Shown piece by piece: positions 1 to 8,129 of a stretch of 9,449 bases of DNA. A model generated the notes under the pieces. That model worked only from the letters and a program-made list of their open reading frames with translations, ran no database searches and was not told where the DNA came from. The position numbers and the translations under genes were made by a program. Numbering within the stretch: position 1 is the first letter of the stretch; the number at the start of each line of letters is the position of its first letter. This DNA is from CAZTHL01 sp964613585 (lineage in GTDB: Bacteria > Pseudomonadota > Alphaproteobacteria > DSM-16000 > Inquilinaceae): positions 1 through 9,449 of the forward strand of contig CAZTHL010000117.1 in assembly GCA_964613585.1 (NCBI GenBank). Reading direction: 5' to 3'.

Positions 1-1442
1 ACATGGACCACGGCCTCCTGGTCGTCGCCGTTCACGTGGAAGATCGGCGCCTGGGCCCCCTTGGCGACGTCGGTCGGGTACGGGCTCGAGCGCGCATAGC
101 TCGGCGCCGTGGTGAAGCCGATCTGGTTGTTGACGATGAAGTGCAGGGTGCCGCCGACGCGGTAGCCCTTGAGATCCGCCAGCATCAGCGTCTCGGCGAC
201 CGGACCCTGGCCGGCGAAGGCGGCGTCACCGTGGATCAGCAGCGGCAGCACCTGCTTGCGCTCGGTGTCGTCGCGTTGCATCTGCTTGGCGCGCACCTTG
301 CCGATGACGACCGGATCGACCGCCTCCAGGTGCGACGGGTTGGCGGTCAGCGACAGGTGGATGACGTTGCCGTCGAAATCGCGGTCGGCCGACGTGCCCA
401 GATGGTACTTGACGTCGCCGGAGCCCTGGACGTCCTCGGGGTTGGCCGGATTGCCCTGGAACTCGGAGAAGATCGCGGCGAACGGCTTGGCCATGACGTT
501 GGCCAGCACGTTGAGGCGGCCGCGGTGGGCCATACCGAGGACGATCTCCTTCAGGCCGAGCTGGCCGCCGCGCTTCATCACCTGCTCGAGCGCCGGCACG
601 ATCGCCTCGCCGCCGTCGACGCCGAAGCGCTTGGTGCCGGTGTACTTGCGGTGCAGATAGCTCTCGAAGCACTCCGCCTCGGCCAGCTTCTCATAGATCG
701 CCCGCTTGCCGCGGCGGGTGAAGTCGGTCCGGTTGTGAATCGCCTCGATGCGCTCCTGGATCCAGGTCTTCTCGTCGGGCACCTGGATGTGCATGTATTC
801 GACGCCGATATGGCCGCAGTAGGTCTCGCGCAGGCGGGTCATGATCTCCCGCAGCGTCGGCGCCTCGAGACCGAGCACGTTGTTGATGAAGATGGGCCGG
901 TCCCAGTCCTCGGCACGGAAGCCGTAGCTTGCGGGGTCGAGCTCCGGATGCGGCTCGATCGGCGCCAGGCCGAGCGGATCCAGCTTCGCCTCCAGGTGGC
1001 CGCGCACGCGATAGGAGCGGATCAGCATCAGCGCGCGGATGCTGTCCAGCGTCGCCTGGCGCAGCTCCTGGACGTTGGCCGCCGCGGGCATCGGCACGCT
1101 CGCCGCCGGCATCTCCGGCTCGACCTCGGGCTCGGGGGCCAAGCCGGGCAGCGGCGTCGCGCGCCCTCGCTCCGGCGCCCCGGCGGCCGGTGGCGGCGCC
1201 AGGTTGAGCGCCTCGGCCAAGCCGTCGCCGCCGTTCAGGCCGGCATGGCCGTTGGACGAGGCCCAGCTCGGCGTGCCCAGATCGCGCAGGGCGTCCCGCT
1301 CGGCATCGCCCAGCGAGCCGAAGAAGCGCGCCCAGGAGGGGTCGACCGTGTTCGGATCCTCCCGGTACGCGGCATAGAGCGCGGCGATGAAGGCGGCGTT
1401 GTGCGCGGACAGGAACGAGGACTGCTCGGCTTGCTTGGACAT
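1..1442 (-). CDS. sucA: 2-oxoglutarate dehydrogenase E1 component, 5' part (partial)
   Basis: Thiamine-diphosphate enzyme that decarboxylates 2-oxoglutarate and passes succinyl groups to the E2 lipoyl domain (SucB) in the TCA cycle; cytoplasmic. The frame is unbroken for 480 codons from ATG 1442-1440 and runs off the left edge; E. coli SucA is about 930 residues, so roughly half is present. Visible in order: the N-terminal E1o segment (NAAFIAALYAAYREDP, 15-30), which in this family contacts E2; a Pro/Ala-rich linker (about 80-122); IRSYRVRGHL (141-150); GTKRFGVDGGEA (269-280); GMAHRGRLNVLAN (303-315); KYHLGTS (345-351); LTANPSHLEAVDPVV (365-379); the ThDP/Mg site HGDAAFAGQG (404-413) and NNQIGFTT (438-445). 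GGAG (1450-1447) lies 4 nt before the ATG. The upstream neighbour is divergent, so sucA probably starts its own transcript, perhaps sucA-sucB-lpd to the left (inferred). No key motif is missing in the part seen. Confidence 0.97.
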   Translation of the reverse strand, partial: MSKQAEQSSFLSAHNAAFIAALYAAYREDPNTVDPSWARFFGSLGDAERDALRDLGTPSWASSNGHAGLNGGDGLAEALNLAPPPAAGAPERGRATPLPGLAPEPEVEPEMPAASVPMPAAANVQELRQATLDSIRALMLIRSYRVRGHLEAKLDPLGLAPIEPHPELDPASYGFRAEDWDRPIFINNVLGLEAPTLREIMTRLRETYCGHIGVEYMHIQVPDEKTWIQERIEAIHNRTDFTRRGKRAIYEKLAEAECFESYLHRKYTGTKRFGVDGGEAIVPALEQVMKRGGQLGLKEIVLGMAHRGRLNVLANVMAKPFAAIFSEFQGNPANPEDVQGSGDVKYHLGTSADRDFDGNVIHLSLTANPSHLEAVDPVVIGKVRAKQMQRDDTERKQVLPLLIHGDAAFAGQGPVAETLMLADLKGYRVGGTLHFIVNNQIGFTTAPSYARSSPYPTDVAKGAQAPIFHVNGDDQEAVVH

Positions 1443-1874
1443 TGCTCTCCGGCGGCCCTTCAACGACCGCTAGTCTCGGCGGACCGGCCACGGCGAGCCT
1501 GGATGCGCGCGTGCACCCGCGCCGGCGCCTCCGCCCGGATTTCCCTAAACGTCAAGAAACACATTACGCTGAATAAAATATTGGTTAAAGCGCTCGGGCG
1601 CCACCGCCCTTCCTTGTGCGTTGCACGATAAGAATCCGTGCCGGCCCATGAGGTTGGGCCATCCCGCCGACGGCGCGCCGGGGCCGGCGCAGGACCGACG
1701 GCGCGCCTTCGTGGGAGCTGCGGGGCGGCGACTCACGTTGCTCTCGGTTCTTCGACGGCTGTTTCGCCCGGGCCGCTTCACGAAAACCCAGCATGGCGTA
1801 GGGTATGATGAACCGGAGACGGTGAAGACCCTTCGGCCGCATCGCCGATCTTGGTTAATGACGGGCCCTCGACC
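1443..1874. other. Divergent intergenic region between sucA and the antiporter gene
   Basis: No convincing gene lies in these 432 bp; short open frames on both strands resemble no family I know. An AT-rich block at about 1549-1591 stands out from the GC-rich surroundings and is the best place for divergent promoters. It includes TAAAAT (1574-1579, plus) and TTGACG (1555-1550, minus), but I find no well-spaced -35/-10 pair on either strand. Nearer the antiporter, TATGAT (1804-1809) resembles a -10 box without a good -35. A 6-bp stem, 6-nt loop hairpin (GGCCCA 1643-1648 with TGGGCC 1655-1660) has no T tract after it. Promoter assignments here are weak. Confidence 0.5.
1667..1707. repeat. 13-bp perfect direct repeat containing GGCGCGCC
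   Basis: CCGACGGCGCGCC occurs at 1667-1679 and again at 1695-1707, identical and offset by 28 bp. Each copy contains the 8-bp palindrome GGCGCGCC. It lies between the divergent starts of sucA and the antiporter, about 225 bp before sucA and 170 bp before the antiporter. It could be a tandem protein-binding site or a chance GC-rich repeat; no protein can be named. Confidence 0.5.
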
Positions 1875-3569
1875 ATGGACGTGCATACCTTCCTTCCGGC
1901 CGCCGTCATCCTGCTGCTCGCCGCGGCCGTGTCCACGGCGCTGTTCAAGCGGATGGGGCTGGGCTCGGTGCTGGGCTTCCTGGTTGCCGGTGTCGTGGTC
2001 GGCCCGTCCGGCCTCGGCGTCAGCGACGATGTGGAGACGCTGCGCCATTTCGCCGAGCTCGGGGTCGTGCTGCTGCTGTTCATCATCGGGCTGGAGATGC
2101 GCCCGGCCAAGCTGTGGTCGATGCGCCGCCTGGTGTTCGGCCTTGGCACGCTCCAGGTTCTGGTCACCGGCGTGCTGATCGGCGGCTATTTCTACCTTCT
2201 CGGCAACCCGCCCAAGGAGGCGATCCTGATCGGCCTGGGCCTGGCCCTGTCGTCGACCGCCTTCGTGCTGCAGCTGCTGGCCGAGCGCGGCGAGATGCAG
2301 ACCGAGCACGGCCAAGCCTGCTTCGGCATCCTGCTCCTGCAGGATCTGGCCATCGTGCCCCTCCTGGCGCTGGTGCCGCTGCTCTCCGACCGCCCGGCCG
2401 ACACCGACTCCGCCTCGTTCCTTCGCGACATCCTGCTGGTCAGCGGCGCGCTGCTGGTGGTGATCGGCGTCGGCCGCCACCTGCTTCCGCCGCTGCTCCG
2501 GCTGATGGCCACCCAGCGCAGCCGCGAAGCTTTCTCGATCATCGCCATGCTGGCCGCCCTGGGCGCCGCCTGGCTCATGGAGCTGAGCGGCCTGTCGCAG
2601 GCCCTGGGCGCCTTCCTCATGGGCATGCTGCTGTCCGACTCCGAGTTCCGCCACCAGATCGAGGCGGTGGTGGAGCCGTTCAAGGGCTTCCTCCTCGGCC
2701 TGTTCTTCATCTCCGTCGGCATGTCCATGGAGCTCGAGCTGCTGGCCGGGGCCGGCGCCCTGGTGCTCCTGCATGTGCCGGTGATCCTGGTGATCAAGAG
2801 CGCCGTGCTGATCGGCCTGAGCCGCCTGTTCGGCCTGGCCAACGCCGCCGCGCTCAGGGTCGGCCTGCTGCTGACGCAAAGCGGCGAGTTCGGCTTCGTC
2901 CTGTTCGGGGCGGCGGCGACCGCCGGTCTGATCAGCCACCACTCCTTCGGCCTGCTGATCCTGGTCATCTCGGTGTCGATGGCGGCGACGCCGCTGCTGG
3001 CCCGGCTGTCCGACTGGGCGGCGGTCCGTCTCATTCCGGGTTCCGACGGCCGGGAGGCGCCGGAGGACCGGATCCCGGGCGACCTGTCCCAGCATGTCCT
3101 GGTCGCCGGCTACGGCCGCGTGGGCCGGGTCGTCTGCATGATGCTGGAGCGCAGCAGCATCCCCTATGTAGCGCTCGATCGCGATCCGCGACGGGTCGCC
3201 GCCGGCCGGCTCGAGGGGCACGAGGTGCATTTCGGCGATGTCGGCAGTCTCGAGGTGCTGCAGGCGGCCGGCGCCGGGCGGGCCGCCTCCCTGGTAGTCA
3301 CCGTCGACGAGACCTCGACCATCGAGCGGCTGGTCTCGACGATCCGCACCTTCTACCCCGACATGCGCATTCAGAGCCGGGTGCGCGACCTCGCCGACCG
3401 CGACGAGATGCTGAAGTGCGGGGTCAGCCGGGCCATTCCCGATTCCGCCGAGGCCAGCCTGCACCTGGGCGAGGCGGTGCTGGAGACCCTGGGCGTCGCC
3501 CCCGACGAGCTCGACGGCCTGCTGCACGACCTGCGCCGCGACGGCTACGCCCTCCTGCGGGCCGGGTGA
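1875..3569 (+). CDS. CPA2-family cation:proton antiporter, KefB/KefC-like, with RCK_N domain
   Basis: Inner-membrane K+ (or other monovalent cation)/H+ antiporter, 564 residues from ATG 1875. The family exchanges cytoplasmic K+ for H+ and is gated by a C-terminal nucleotide-binding domain. Residues about 5-385 are strongly hydrophobic, forming the multi-helix exchanger. Family signatures are LGFLVAGVVVGPSGLG (33-48), FAELGVVLLLFIIGLEM (59-75), LALSSTAFVLQLLAERGE (123-140), the Kef-type QD pair in LLLQDLAIVP (Q156, D157), and FKGFLLGLFFISVGMSMEL (269-287). The RCK_N Rossmann fold starts near residue 407 with GYGRVG (412-417); acidic D435 follows strand two. A TTG 24 bp upstream is in frame, but ATG 1875 leads directly into the first helix; neither has a clear ribosome-binding site. 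E. coli KefB and KefC are about 600-620 residues, so the tail is shorter, and no KefF/KefG-type partner is adjacent. KefB, KefC and YbaL orthology cannot be separated here, so no symbol is given. Confidence 0.95.
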   Translation: MDVHTFLPAAVILLLAAAVSTALFKRMGLGSVLGFLVAGVVVGPSGLGVSDDVETLRHFAELGVVLLLFIIGLEMRPAKLWSMRRLVFGLGTLQVLVTGVLIGGYFYLLGNPPKEAILIGLGLALSSTAFVLQLLAERGEMQTEHGQACFGILLLQDLAIVPLLALVPLLSDRPADTDSASFLRDILLVSGALLVVIGVGRHLLPPLLRLMATQRSREAFSIIAMLAALGAAWLMELSGLSQALGAFLMGMLLSDSEFRHQIEAVVEPFKGFLLGLFFISVGMSMELELLAGAGALVLLHVPVILVIKSAVLIGLSRLFGLANAAALRVGLLLTQSGEFGFVLFGAAATAGLISHHSFGLLILVISVSMAATPLLARLSDWAAVRLIPGSDGREAPEDRIPGDLSQHVLVAGYGRVGRVVCMMLERSSIPYVALDRDPRRVAAGRLEGHEVHFGDVGSLEVLQAAGAGRAASLVVTVDETSTIERLVSTIRTFYPDMRIQSRVRDLADRDEMLKCGVSRAIPDSAEASLHLGEAVLETLGVAPDELDGLLHDLRRDGYALLRAG

Positions 3570-3763
3570 CGGCGAGCACCCTTGTCCCCCCGCCCCGCCC
3601 GAGCGGTGCCTCCGCGCGGAGGAGGATCAAGGCAGGGGCCGACGGCGGATCGGCAGGGCAAGGGCGCCGTGATGACCGGAAAGCCGGGCAGGCGCTTTCA
3701 CCCTGCCCCTCGCCCGCGCCCGACGCGCGAGAGGAAGGATCGGGCCACCTTGAAAAGGGGTCG
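3570..3763. other. Convergent intergenic gap with GC-rich hairpins
   Basis: These 194 bp separate the 3' ends of the antiporter (plus) and the RND permease (minus). Structures seen: GGGTG (3564-3568, overlapping the antiporter stop) pairing with CACCC (3577-3581), followed by TTGT; a perfect 14-bp palindrome CCTCCGCGCGGAGG (3609-3622); a 7-bp stem GGGCAGG (3686-3692) with CCTGCCC (3702-3708); and an imperfect stem with ends CCTC (3708-3711) and GAGG (3731-3734). None is followed by a convincing T run, so these are weak intrinsic terminators at best, and Rho-dependent ending is equally possible. No gene is seen. Confidence 0.45.
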
Positions 3764-6700
3764 TCACTCGCCGGGCGCCGGCTCGGCACCGGCCGCGGCG
3801 GGTGGCGTCCGCCGCCGGGCCAGGCGCTCGCGGGTCCACTGGAAGGCGACGTAGAGCGCCGGGATCATGACGATGCCGATCAGCGTCGCCGCCAGCATGC
3901 CGCCGAACACGGGTGTGCCGATCGACCGGCGGCTGGCCGAGCCGGCGCCGGTCGCGATGACCAGCGGAAAGATGCCGATCAGGAACGACAGCGCCGTCAT
4001 CAGCACGGCACGGAAGCGCAGGCGCGCGGCGGTCAGCGCGGCCTCGACGATGGCAAGCCCGGACTCGCGCTGCTCCTTCGCGAACTCGACGATCAGGATG
4101 GCGTTCTTGGCGGCCAGCCCGATCAGCATGACGAAGCCGATCTGCGCGTAGACATTGTTGGCGATGCCGGTCAGCGCGAGCGCCGCGAAGGCGCCGAGGA
4201 TGGCCACCGAGACCGACAGGATCACCGAGAGCGGGATGCTCCAGCTCTCGTATTGGGCGACCAGGAACAGGTAGGCGAACAAGAGCGCGAAGGCGAAGAT
4301 GATCGGCGCCTGCCCACCCGACCGGATCTCCTCCAGCGCCTGGCCGGTCCATTCATAGGCGAAGCCGGCGGGCAGCTGCGTCGCCGCCTCCTCCATCGCG
4401 GTGATCGCCTGGCCCGAGGAGAAGCCGGGCGCGGGCGAGCCGTTGATCGTCGTGGACCGGAACATGTTGTAGCGGGTCAGCACCTCGGGCCCGAGGATCG
4501 GCTCGATGCGCACCAGGGTGCGCAGCGGCACCATGTCGCCCTCGGCGCTGCGCACATGCAGCCGGTCGATGTCCCCGATGGTGCTGCGGAACGGCGCCTC
4601 GGCCTGGACCATGACACGGTAGACCCGGCCGAACAGGGTGAAGTCGTTGACGTAGAGCGAGCCCAGATTGGCCTGCAGCGTCTCGAACACCGTGGCCACC
4701 GGAATGCCCAGCGTCTGCGCCTTGTCGCGGTCGAGCTCGATCAGCAGCTGCGGCACGTTCGCGCTGAAGTTGCTGAACACGGCGGCCAGCCGGGGATCCT
4801 GATTGGCCGCGTAGATCAGGCCATTGGTCGCGGCGGACAGCTCCTCCGGCGTGCCGCCGCCGGTGTCCTGCAGCTGGAACTCGAAGCCGCCGGTGGTGCC
4901 GAGGCCCGGAATCGCCGGCACATTGAACGGAAAGACGTTGGCGGCGCCGATGCCGAGGAACTCGGCCCGGGAGCGCTCGAGGATGTTGTCCAGGAAGAGC
5001 GCCGGATCGGTGCGCTCGGCCCAGGGCTCGAGCACGGCGATCACCAGGCCCGAGTTGGAGGACACGGCGCCGGTCAGGATACTGAAGCCGCCGACGACGA
5101 TGACGTCGGCCACGCCCTCGGTCTCGAGCAGGATGCCCTGGACCCGGTCGACCACCTCGGCGGTGCGGCCGAGCGAGGCCGCGTCGGGCAGCCGGACGTC
5201 GATCATGAAGCCGCCGCGGTCCTCGGCCGGCACGAAGCCGGTCGGCACGAGTCCGGCCAATCCGTAGATGCCGGCGCCGACCACGCCGAGCAGCACGATC
5301 GCCAGGACGGCGCGCCGCACCAGGAAGCCGGCGGCCCGCAGGTAGACGTTGCGGCTGCCGTCGAGGAACCGCTCGAACAGGCGCAGCAGCAGCCCCGGGC
5401 GGCCGCCCCTGGGCTTCAGGAGGATCGAGCAGAGCGCCGGGCTCAGCGTCAGCGCGTTGATCGAGGAGATCACGACCGCCGTCGAGATGGTCACGGCAAA
5501 CTGCTGGTAGAGCCGGCCGGTGATGCCCGGCAGGAAGCCGGTCGGCACGAACACGGCCAGCAGCACCAGGGTCGTGGCGATCACCGGCCCGGTCACCTGG
5601 CGCATGGCCTTGCGCGTCGCCTCCTTCGACGACAGGCCCTCCTCGGTCATCAGCCGCTGCACGTTCTCCACGACCACGATGGCGTCGTCGACGACGACGC
5701 CGATCGCCAGGATGAGGGCGAACAGCGAGATGGTGTTGAGCGAGAAGCCGACGGCGAGCAGGACGGCGAAGGTGCCGATGAGCGAGACCGGGATGGCCAG
5801 CGTCGGCACCAGCGTCGCGCGCCAGTCCTGCAGGAACACGTAGACGACGAAGACAACCAGCAGGAACGCCACGAACAGCGTGACCATCACCTCGACGATG
5901 CTCTGCTGGATGTACAAGGTGGTGTCGTAGACGATGCGGTGCTCGAGGTCCTCCGGGAAGCGCTCGGACAGCCGGTCCATCAGCGCCGCCACCTCCTGCT
6001 TGACCTGCAGCGCGTTGGCGCCCGGCGACTGGTAGATGGCGATGACCGCGCTCGGCGCGTCGTTGAGCTCGCCGAACCAGTTGTAGGCCTGGGAGCCCAG
6101 CTCGACGCGGGCGATGTCGCCGATGCGCACGATCGAGCCGTCGGGCTGGGCGCGAACGACGATGCGCCGGAACTCCTCGACATCGGCGAGCCGGCCGCGC
6201 GCCTGGATCGCGTACTGGAACTGCTGATCCTGCTCGGCGTAGAACGGCGGCGCGCCGATCTGGCCCGCGGCGGCCTGGATGTTCTGCTGGCGGATGGCAT
6301 TCACCACGTCGCTCGTGGTCAGCCCCAGGCTGGTCAGCCGGTCCGGCTCCAGCCAGATGCGCATGCCGTAGTCACGCGCGCCCAGGATGTTGGCGTCACC
6401 GACACCGTCCAGGCGGACGAGCGCGTCGCGAACGTTGATGGTGGCGTAGTTGCTGAGGAAGATATCGTCGAAGGTTCCGTTGGGTGAGTACAGGTTGACC
6501 ACCAGCACCATGTTGGTCGACTGCTTCTTGGTCGACACGCCCTGGCGCTGCACCTCCTCCGGCAGCTGGGCGAGCGCCAGCGTGACCCGGTTCTGCACGT
6601 TGACCGAGGCGATGTCGGGATCGGTGCCGACGGCGAAGGTGATGTTGAGCGTGTAGCTGCCGTCGTTGGCGCTGGTCGAGGACATGTAGGTCATGTCGTC

Positions 6701-6919
6701 GACGCCGTTCACCTCCGACTCGATCGGTGCGGCCACCGTCTCCTCGACCACCTGCGCATTGGCGCCCGGATAGGCGGCGGTCACCCGCACCTGCGGCGGC
6801 GAGATGTCCGGGAACTCGGCGATCGGCAGCTGGGTCAGCGCGACCAGGCCGGCCAGCGTGATGACGATGGAGATGACGAAGGCGAACTTCGGCCGGTCGA
6901 TGAAGAAGGCGGACAGCAT
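3764..6919 (-). CDS. Efflux RND transporter permease, HAE1 family (AcrB/MexB-like)
   Basis: Inner-membrane pump protein, 1051 residues, matching the usual 1030-1060 of AcrB-type permeases. It exports hydrophobic and amphiphilic compounds using the proton gradient, as a trimer with an adaptor and an outer-membrane channel. The start MLSAFFIDRPKFAFVISI gives the N-terminal helix; the open frame extends upstream, but this ATG (6919-6917) has GGAGG 9-10 nt before it. The two halves each show a transmembrane bundle and a large periplasmic loop (about 30-335 and 560-870). Proton-relay residues known from AcrB are all present: D411 and D412 in VVVDDAIVVVENV, K938 in GLAAKNAILIVEF, and R968 and T975 in RLRFRAVLMT. 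Other family motifs are FLQDWRATLVPT (362-373) and TGAGSASRRSIGTPVFGGM (990-1008). It lies 4 bp after the adaptor stop, and its ribosome-binding site sits in the adaptor's last codons, suggesting coupled translation. Substrates cannot be read from sequence. Confidence 0.97.
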   Translation of the reverse strand: MLSAFFIDRPKFAFVISIVITLAGLVALTQLPIAEFPDISPPQVRVTAAYPGANAQVVEETVAAPIESEVNGVDDMTYMSSTSANDGSYTLNITFAVGTDPDIASVNVQNRVTLALAQLPEEVQRQGVSTKKQSTNMVLVVNLYSPNGTFDDIFLSNYATINVRDALVRLDGVGDANILGARDYGMRIWLEPDRLTSLGLTTSDVVNAIRQQNIQAAAGQIGAPPFYAEQDQQFQYAIQARGRLADVEEFRRIVVRAQPDGSIVRIGDIARVELGSQAYNWFGELNDAPSAVIAIYQSPGANALQVKQEVAALMDRLSERFPEDLEHRIVYDTTLYIQQSIVEVMVTLFVAFLLVVFVVYVFLQDWRATLVPTLAIPVSLIGTFAVLLAVGFSLNTISLFALILAIGVVVDDAIVVVENVQRLMTEEGLSSKEATRKAMRQVTGPVIATTLVLLAVFVPTGFLPGITGRLYQQFAVTISTAVVISSINALTLSPALCSILLKPRGGRPGLLLRLFERFLDGSRNVYLRAAGFLVRRAVLAIVLLGVVGAGIYGLAGLVPTGFVPAEDRGGFMIDVRLPDAASLGRTAEVVDRVQGILLETEGVADVIVVGGFSILTGAVSSNSGLVIAVLEPWAERTDPALFLDNILERSRAEFLGIGAANVFPFNVPAIPGLGTTGGFEFQLQDTGGGTPEELSAATNGLIYAANQDPRLAAVFSNFSANVPQLLIELDRDKAQTLGIPVATVFETLQANLGSLYVNDFTLFGRVYRVMVQAEAPFRSTIGDIDRLHVRSAEGDMVPLRTLVRIEPILGPEVLTRYNMFRSTTINGSPAPGFSSGQAITAMEEAATQLPAGFAYEWTGQALEEIRSGGQAPIIFAFALLFAYLFLVAQYESWSIPLSVILSVSVAILGAFAALALTGIANNVYAQIGFVMLIGLAAKNAILIVEFAKEQRESGLAIVEAALTAARLRFRAVLMTALSFLIGIFPLVIATGAGSASRRSIGTPVFGGMLAATLIGIVMIPALYVAFQWTRERLARRRTPPAAAGAEPAPGE

Positions 6920-6923
6920 GGCG

Positions 6924-8129
6924 CTAGCCCTCCGCGGTGGCGGCGGTGGGCACCGGGTTGACGGCGACCCCGGGCCGGATCCGCTGCAGGCCCTCGACGA
7001 TGACCATGTCGCCCTCGTCGAGGCCGCTCTGGACAACCCAGTCGGTGCCCTGCTTGCTGCCGGTCTCGATGCGCCGGGTCTCGACCTGGTTGTCCTCGCC
7101 GACCACCAGGACGAAGCGGCCGCCCTGGTCCTGCTGCACCGCGGCCTGCGGCACGGTCATCGCGATGGTCGGGGTGGTCGTGCCGACCCCGACGGTGACG
7201 AAGGCGCCCGGCTGCAGCAGGCGGTCGTTGTTCGGGAAGACGCCGCGCACGGGCACCGTGCCGGTGGCCGGGTCGACACGGCTGTCGATGAAGTCGATGC
7301 CGCCGGTCTCCTCATACGAGGAGCCGTCCGGAAGGGAGAGCTCGAGCACGACGTCGGCGACCGCCGGCGAGGTGCCCGCCAGGCGCTGCCGGCGGAACTC
7401 GATGACGTCCCCCTCGCTGACCGCGAAGGTGACGTAGATGGGATCAAGCGCGATCAGCTCGGCCAGCACACCGCTGTCCGGGCCGATCAGGTTGCCGACC
7501 GTGAACGCCGAGCGGCCCATCCGGCCGTCGATCGGCGCCGCGATCTCCGTGTAGCTGAGGTTGATCCGGGCCTGCTGCAACTCGGCCTCGCGGGCCCTGA
7601 CCGCGGCCTCGGCCTGGAGCGCGGCGGCGCGCGCCTCATCAACAGAGGCTTCGGAGATGTTGCCGCGGCTGAGCAGCTGCTCGGCACGCTCGAGCGCCCG
7701 CGCCGTCTCCGGAATTCGCGCCCGCGCGCTCTCCAGGTTGGCCTCGGCCAGCGCGACCGCGGCCTCATAGGGCTCGGGCTCGATCCGGAACAGCAGGTCA
7801 CCGACCTCGACATCCTGGCCCTCGACGAAGGCGCGCTCCCTGAGGAATCCCGGGATCCGGGCGCGCAGCTCGACCTCGTCCACCGCCTCGACCCGCCCGA
7901 CGAAGCTGAGGCTCTCCTCGACCTCGCGTCGCACCACCGGCGCCACGGTGACGGTCGGGCTCACCTCGGGCTGGGCCTGGGCGGCGGCCTGATCGGCCCC
8001 CTCCTCGCAGCCGGCCAGCGCGGCCGCGAGCAGCAGCAGCCCGGCCAACGGCCGCCCTCGCCGCGCGCCCGCCCGAGCCAGCGACCCGCCGATCCGGTGC
8101 CCCGCGCCTGCCCGGCTCGCCATGTCCAT
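6924..8129 (-). CDS. RND efflux membrane-fusion adaptor lipoprotein (AcrA/MexA-like)
   Basis: Periplasmic adaptor linking the RND permease to an outer-membrane channel; 401 residues from ATG 8129, typical for AcrA/MexA. A positively charged start (ARAGARRGRP), a hydrophobic stretch (about 28-39) and the lipobox LAGC (38-41) predict a lipoprotein acylated at C41 and anchored in the inner membrane. Next come the first lipoyl half (about 75-118, VEGQDVEVGDLLFRIEP), an Ala/Glu/Arg-rich coiled-coil hairpin (about 120-190), the second lipoyl half (about 190-239, INLSYTEIAAPIDGRMGRS) and the beta-barrel and membrane-proximal part (about 228-390; DPATGTVPVRGVFPN). The start is uncertain: GGAGAAGG upstream is better spaced for GTG 8138 than for ATG 8129; ATG 8123 is also possible, and the frame stays open to a weak start at 8195. 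All choices keep the signal peptide and lipobox. It is first in a two-gene operon with the permease. No outer-membrane factor or regulator gene is in view. Confidence 0.95.
   Translation of the reverse strand: MDMASRAGAGHRIGGSLARAGARRGRPLAGLLLLAAALAGCEEGADQAAAQAQPEVSPTVTVAPVVRREVEESLSFVGRVEAVDEVELRARIPGFLRERAFVEGQDVEVGDLLFRIEPEPYEAAVALAEANLESARARIPETARALERAEQLLSRGNISEASVDEARAAALQAEAAVRAREAELQQARINLSYTEIAAPIDGRMGRSAFTVGNLIGPDSGVLAELIALDPIYVTFAVSEGDVIEFRRQRLAGTSPAVADVVLELSLPDGSSYEETGGIDFIDSRVDPATGTVPVRGVFPNNDRLLQPGAFVTVGVGTTTPTIAMTVPQAAVQQDQGGRFVLVVGEDNQVETRRIETGSKQGTDWVVQSGLDEGDMVIVEGLQRIRPGVAVNPVPTAATAEG

Noticed and set aside
3..1631. A 542-codon plus-strand open frame antisense to sucA
   Set aside because: Shadow of the sucA coding frame. 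The minus-strand frame has all the E1 motifs with no interruption.
1851..1874. TTG at 1851 as start of the antiporter
   Set aside because: It adds eight polar residues before a hydrophobic N-terminus and has no ribosome-binding site. ATG 1875 matches the usual family start.
1545..3527. A 660-codon minus-strand open frame antisense to the antiporter
   Set aside because: Gln/His/Asp/Ala-rich shadow translation with no family motif. The plus-strand frame encodes an unmistakable CPA2 protein.
3609..3622. 14-bp palindrome CCTCCGCGCGGAGG as an operator or terminator
   Set aside because: Roughly one such palindrome is expected by chance in GC-rich DNA of this length, and no T run follows.
2114..6487. 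A 1457-codon plus-strand open frame running across the antiporter and antisense to the RND permease
   Set aside because: Its translation is Arg/Gly/Ala/Asp/Gln-rich without domains, while the overlapping frames encode clear Kef and RND proteins. Long stop-free antisense frames are normal where codons end in G or C.
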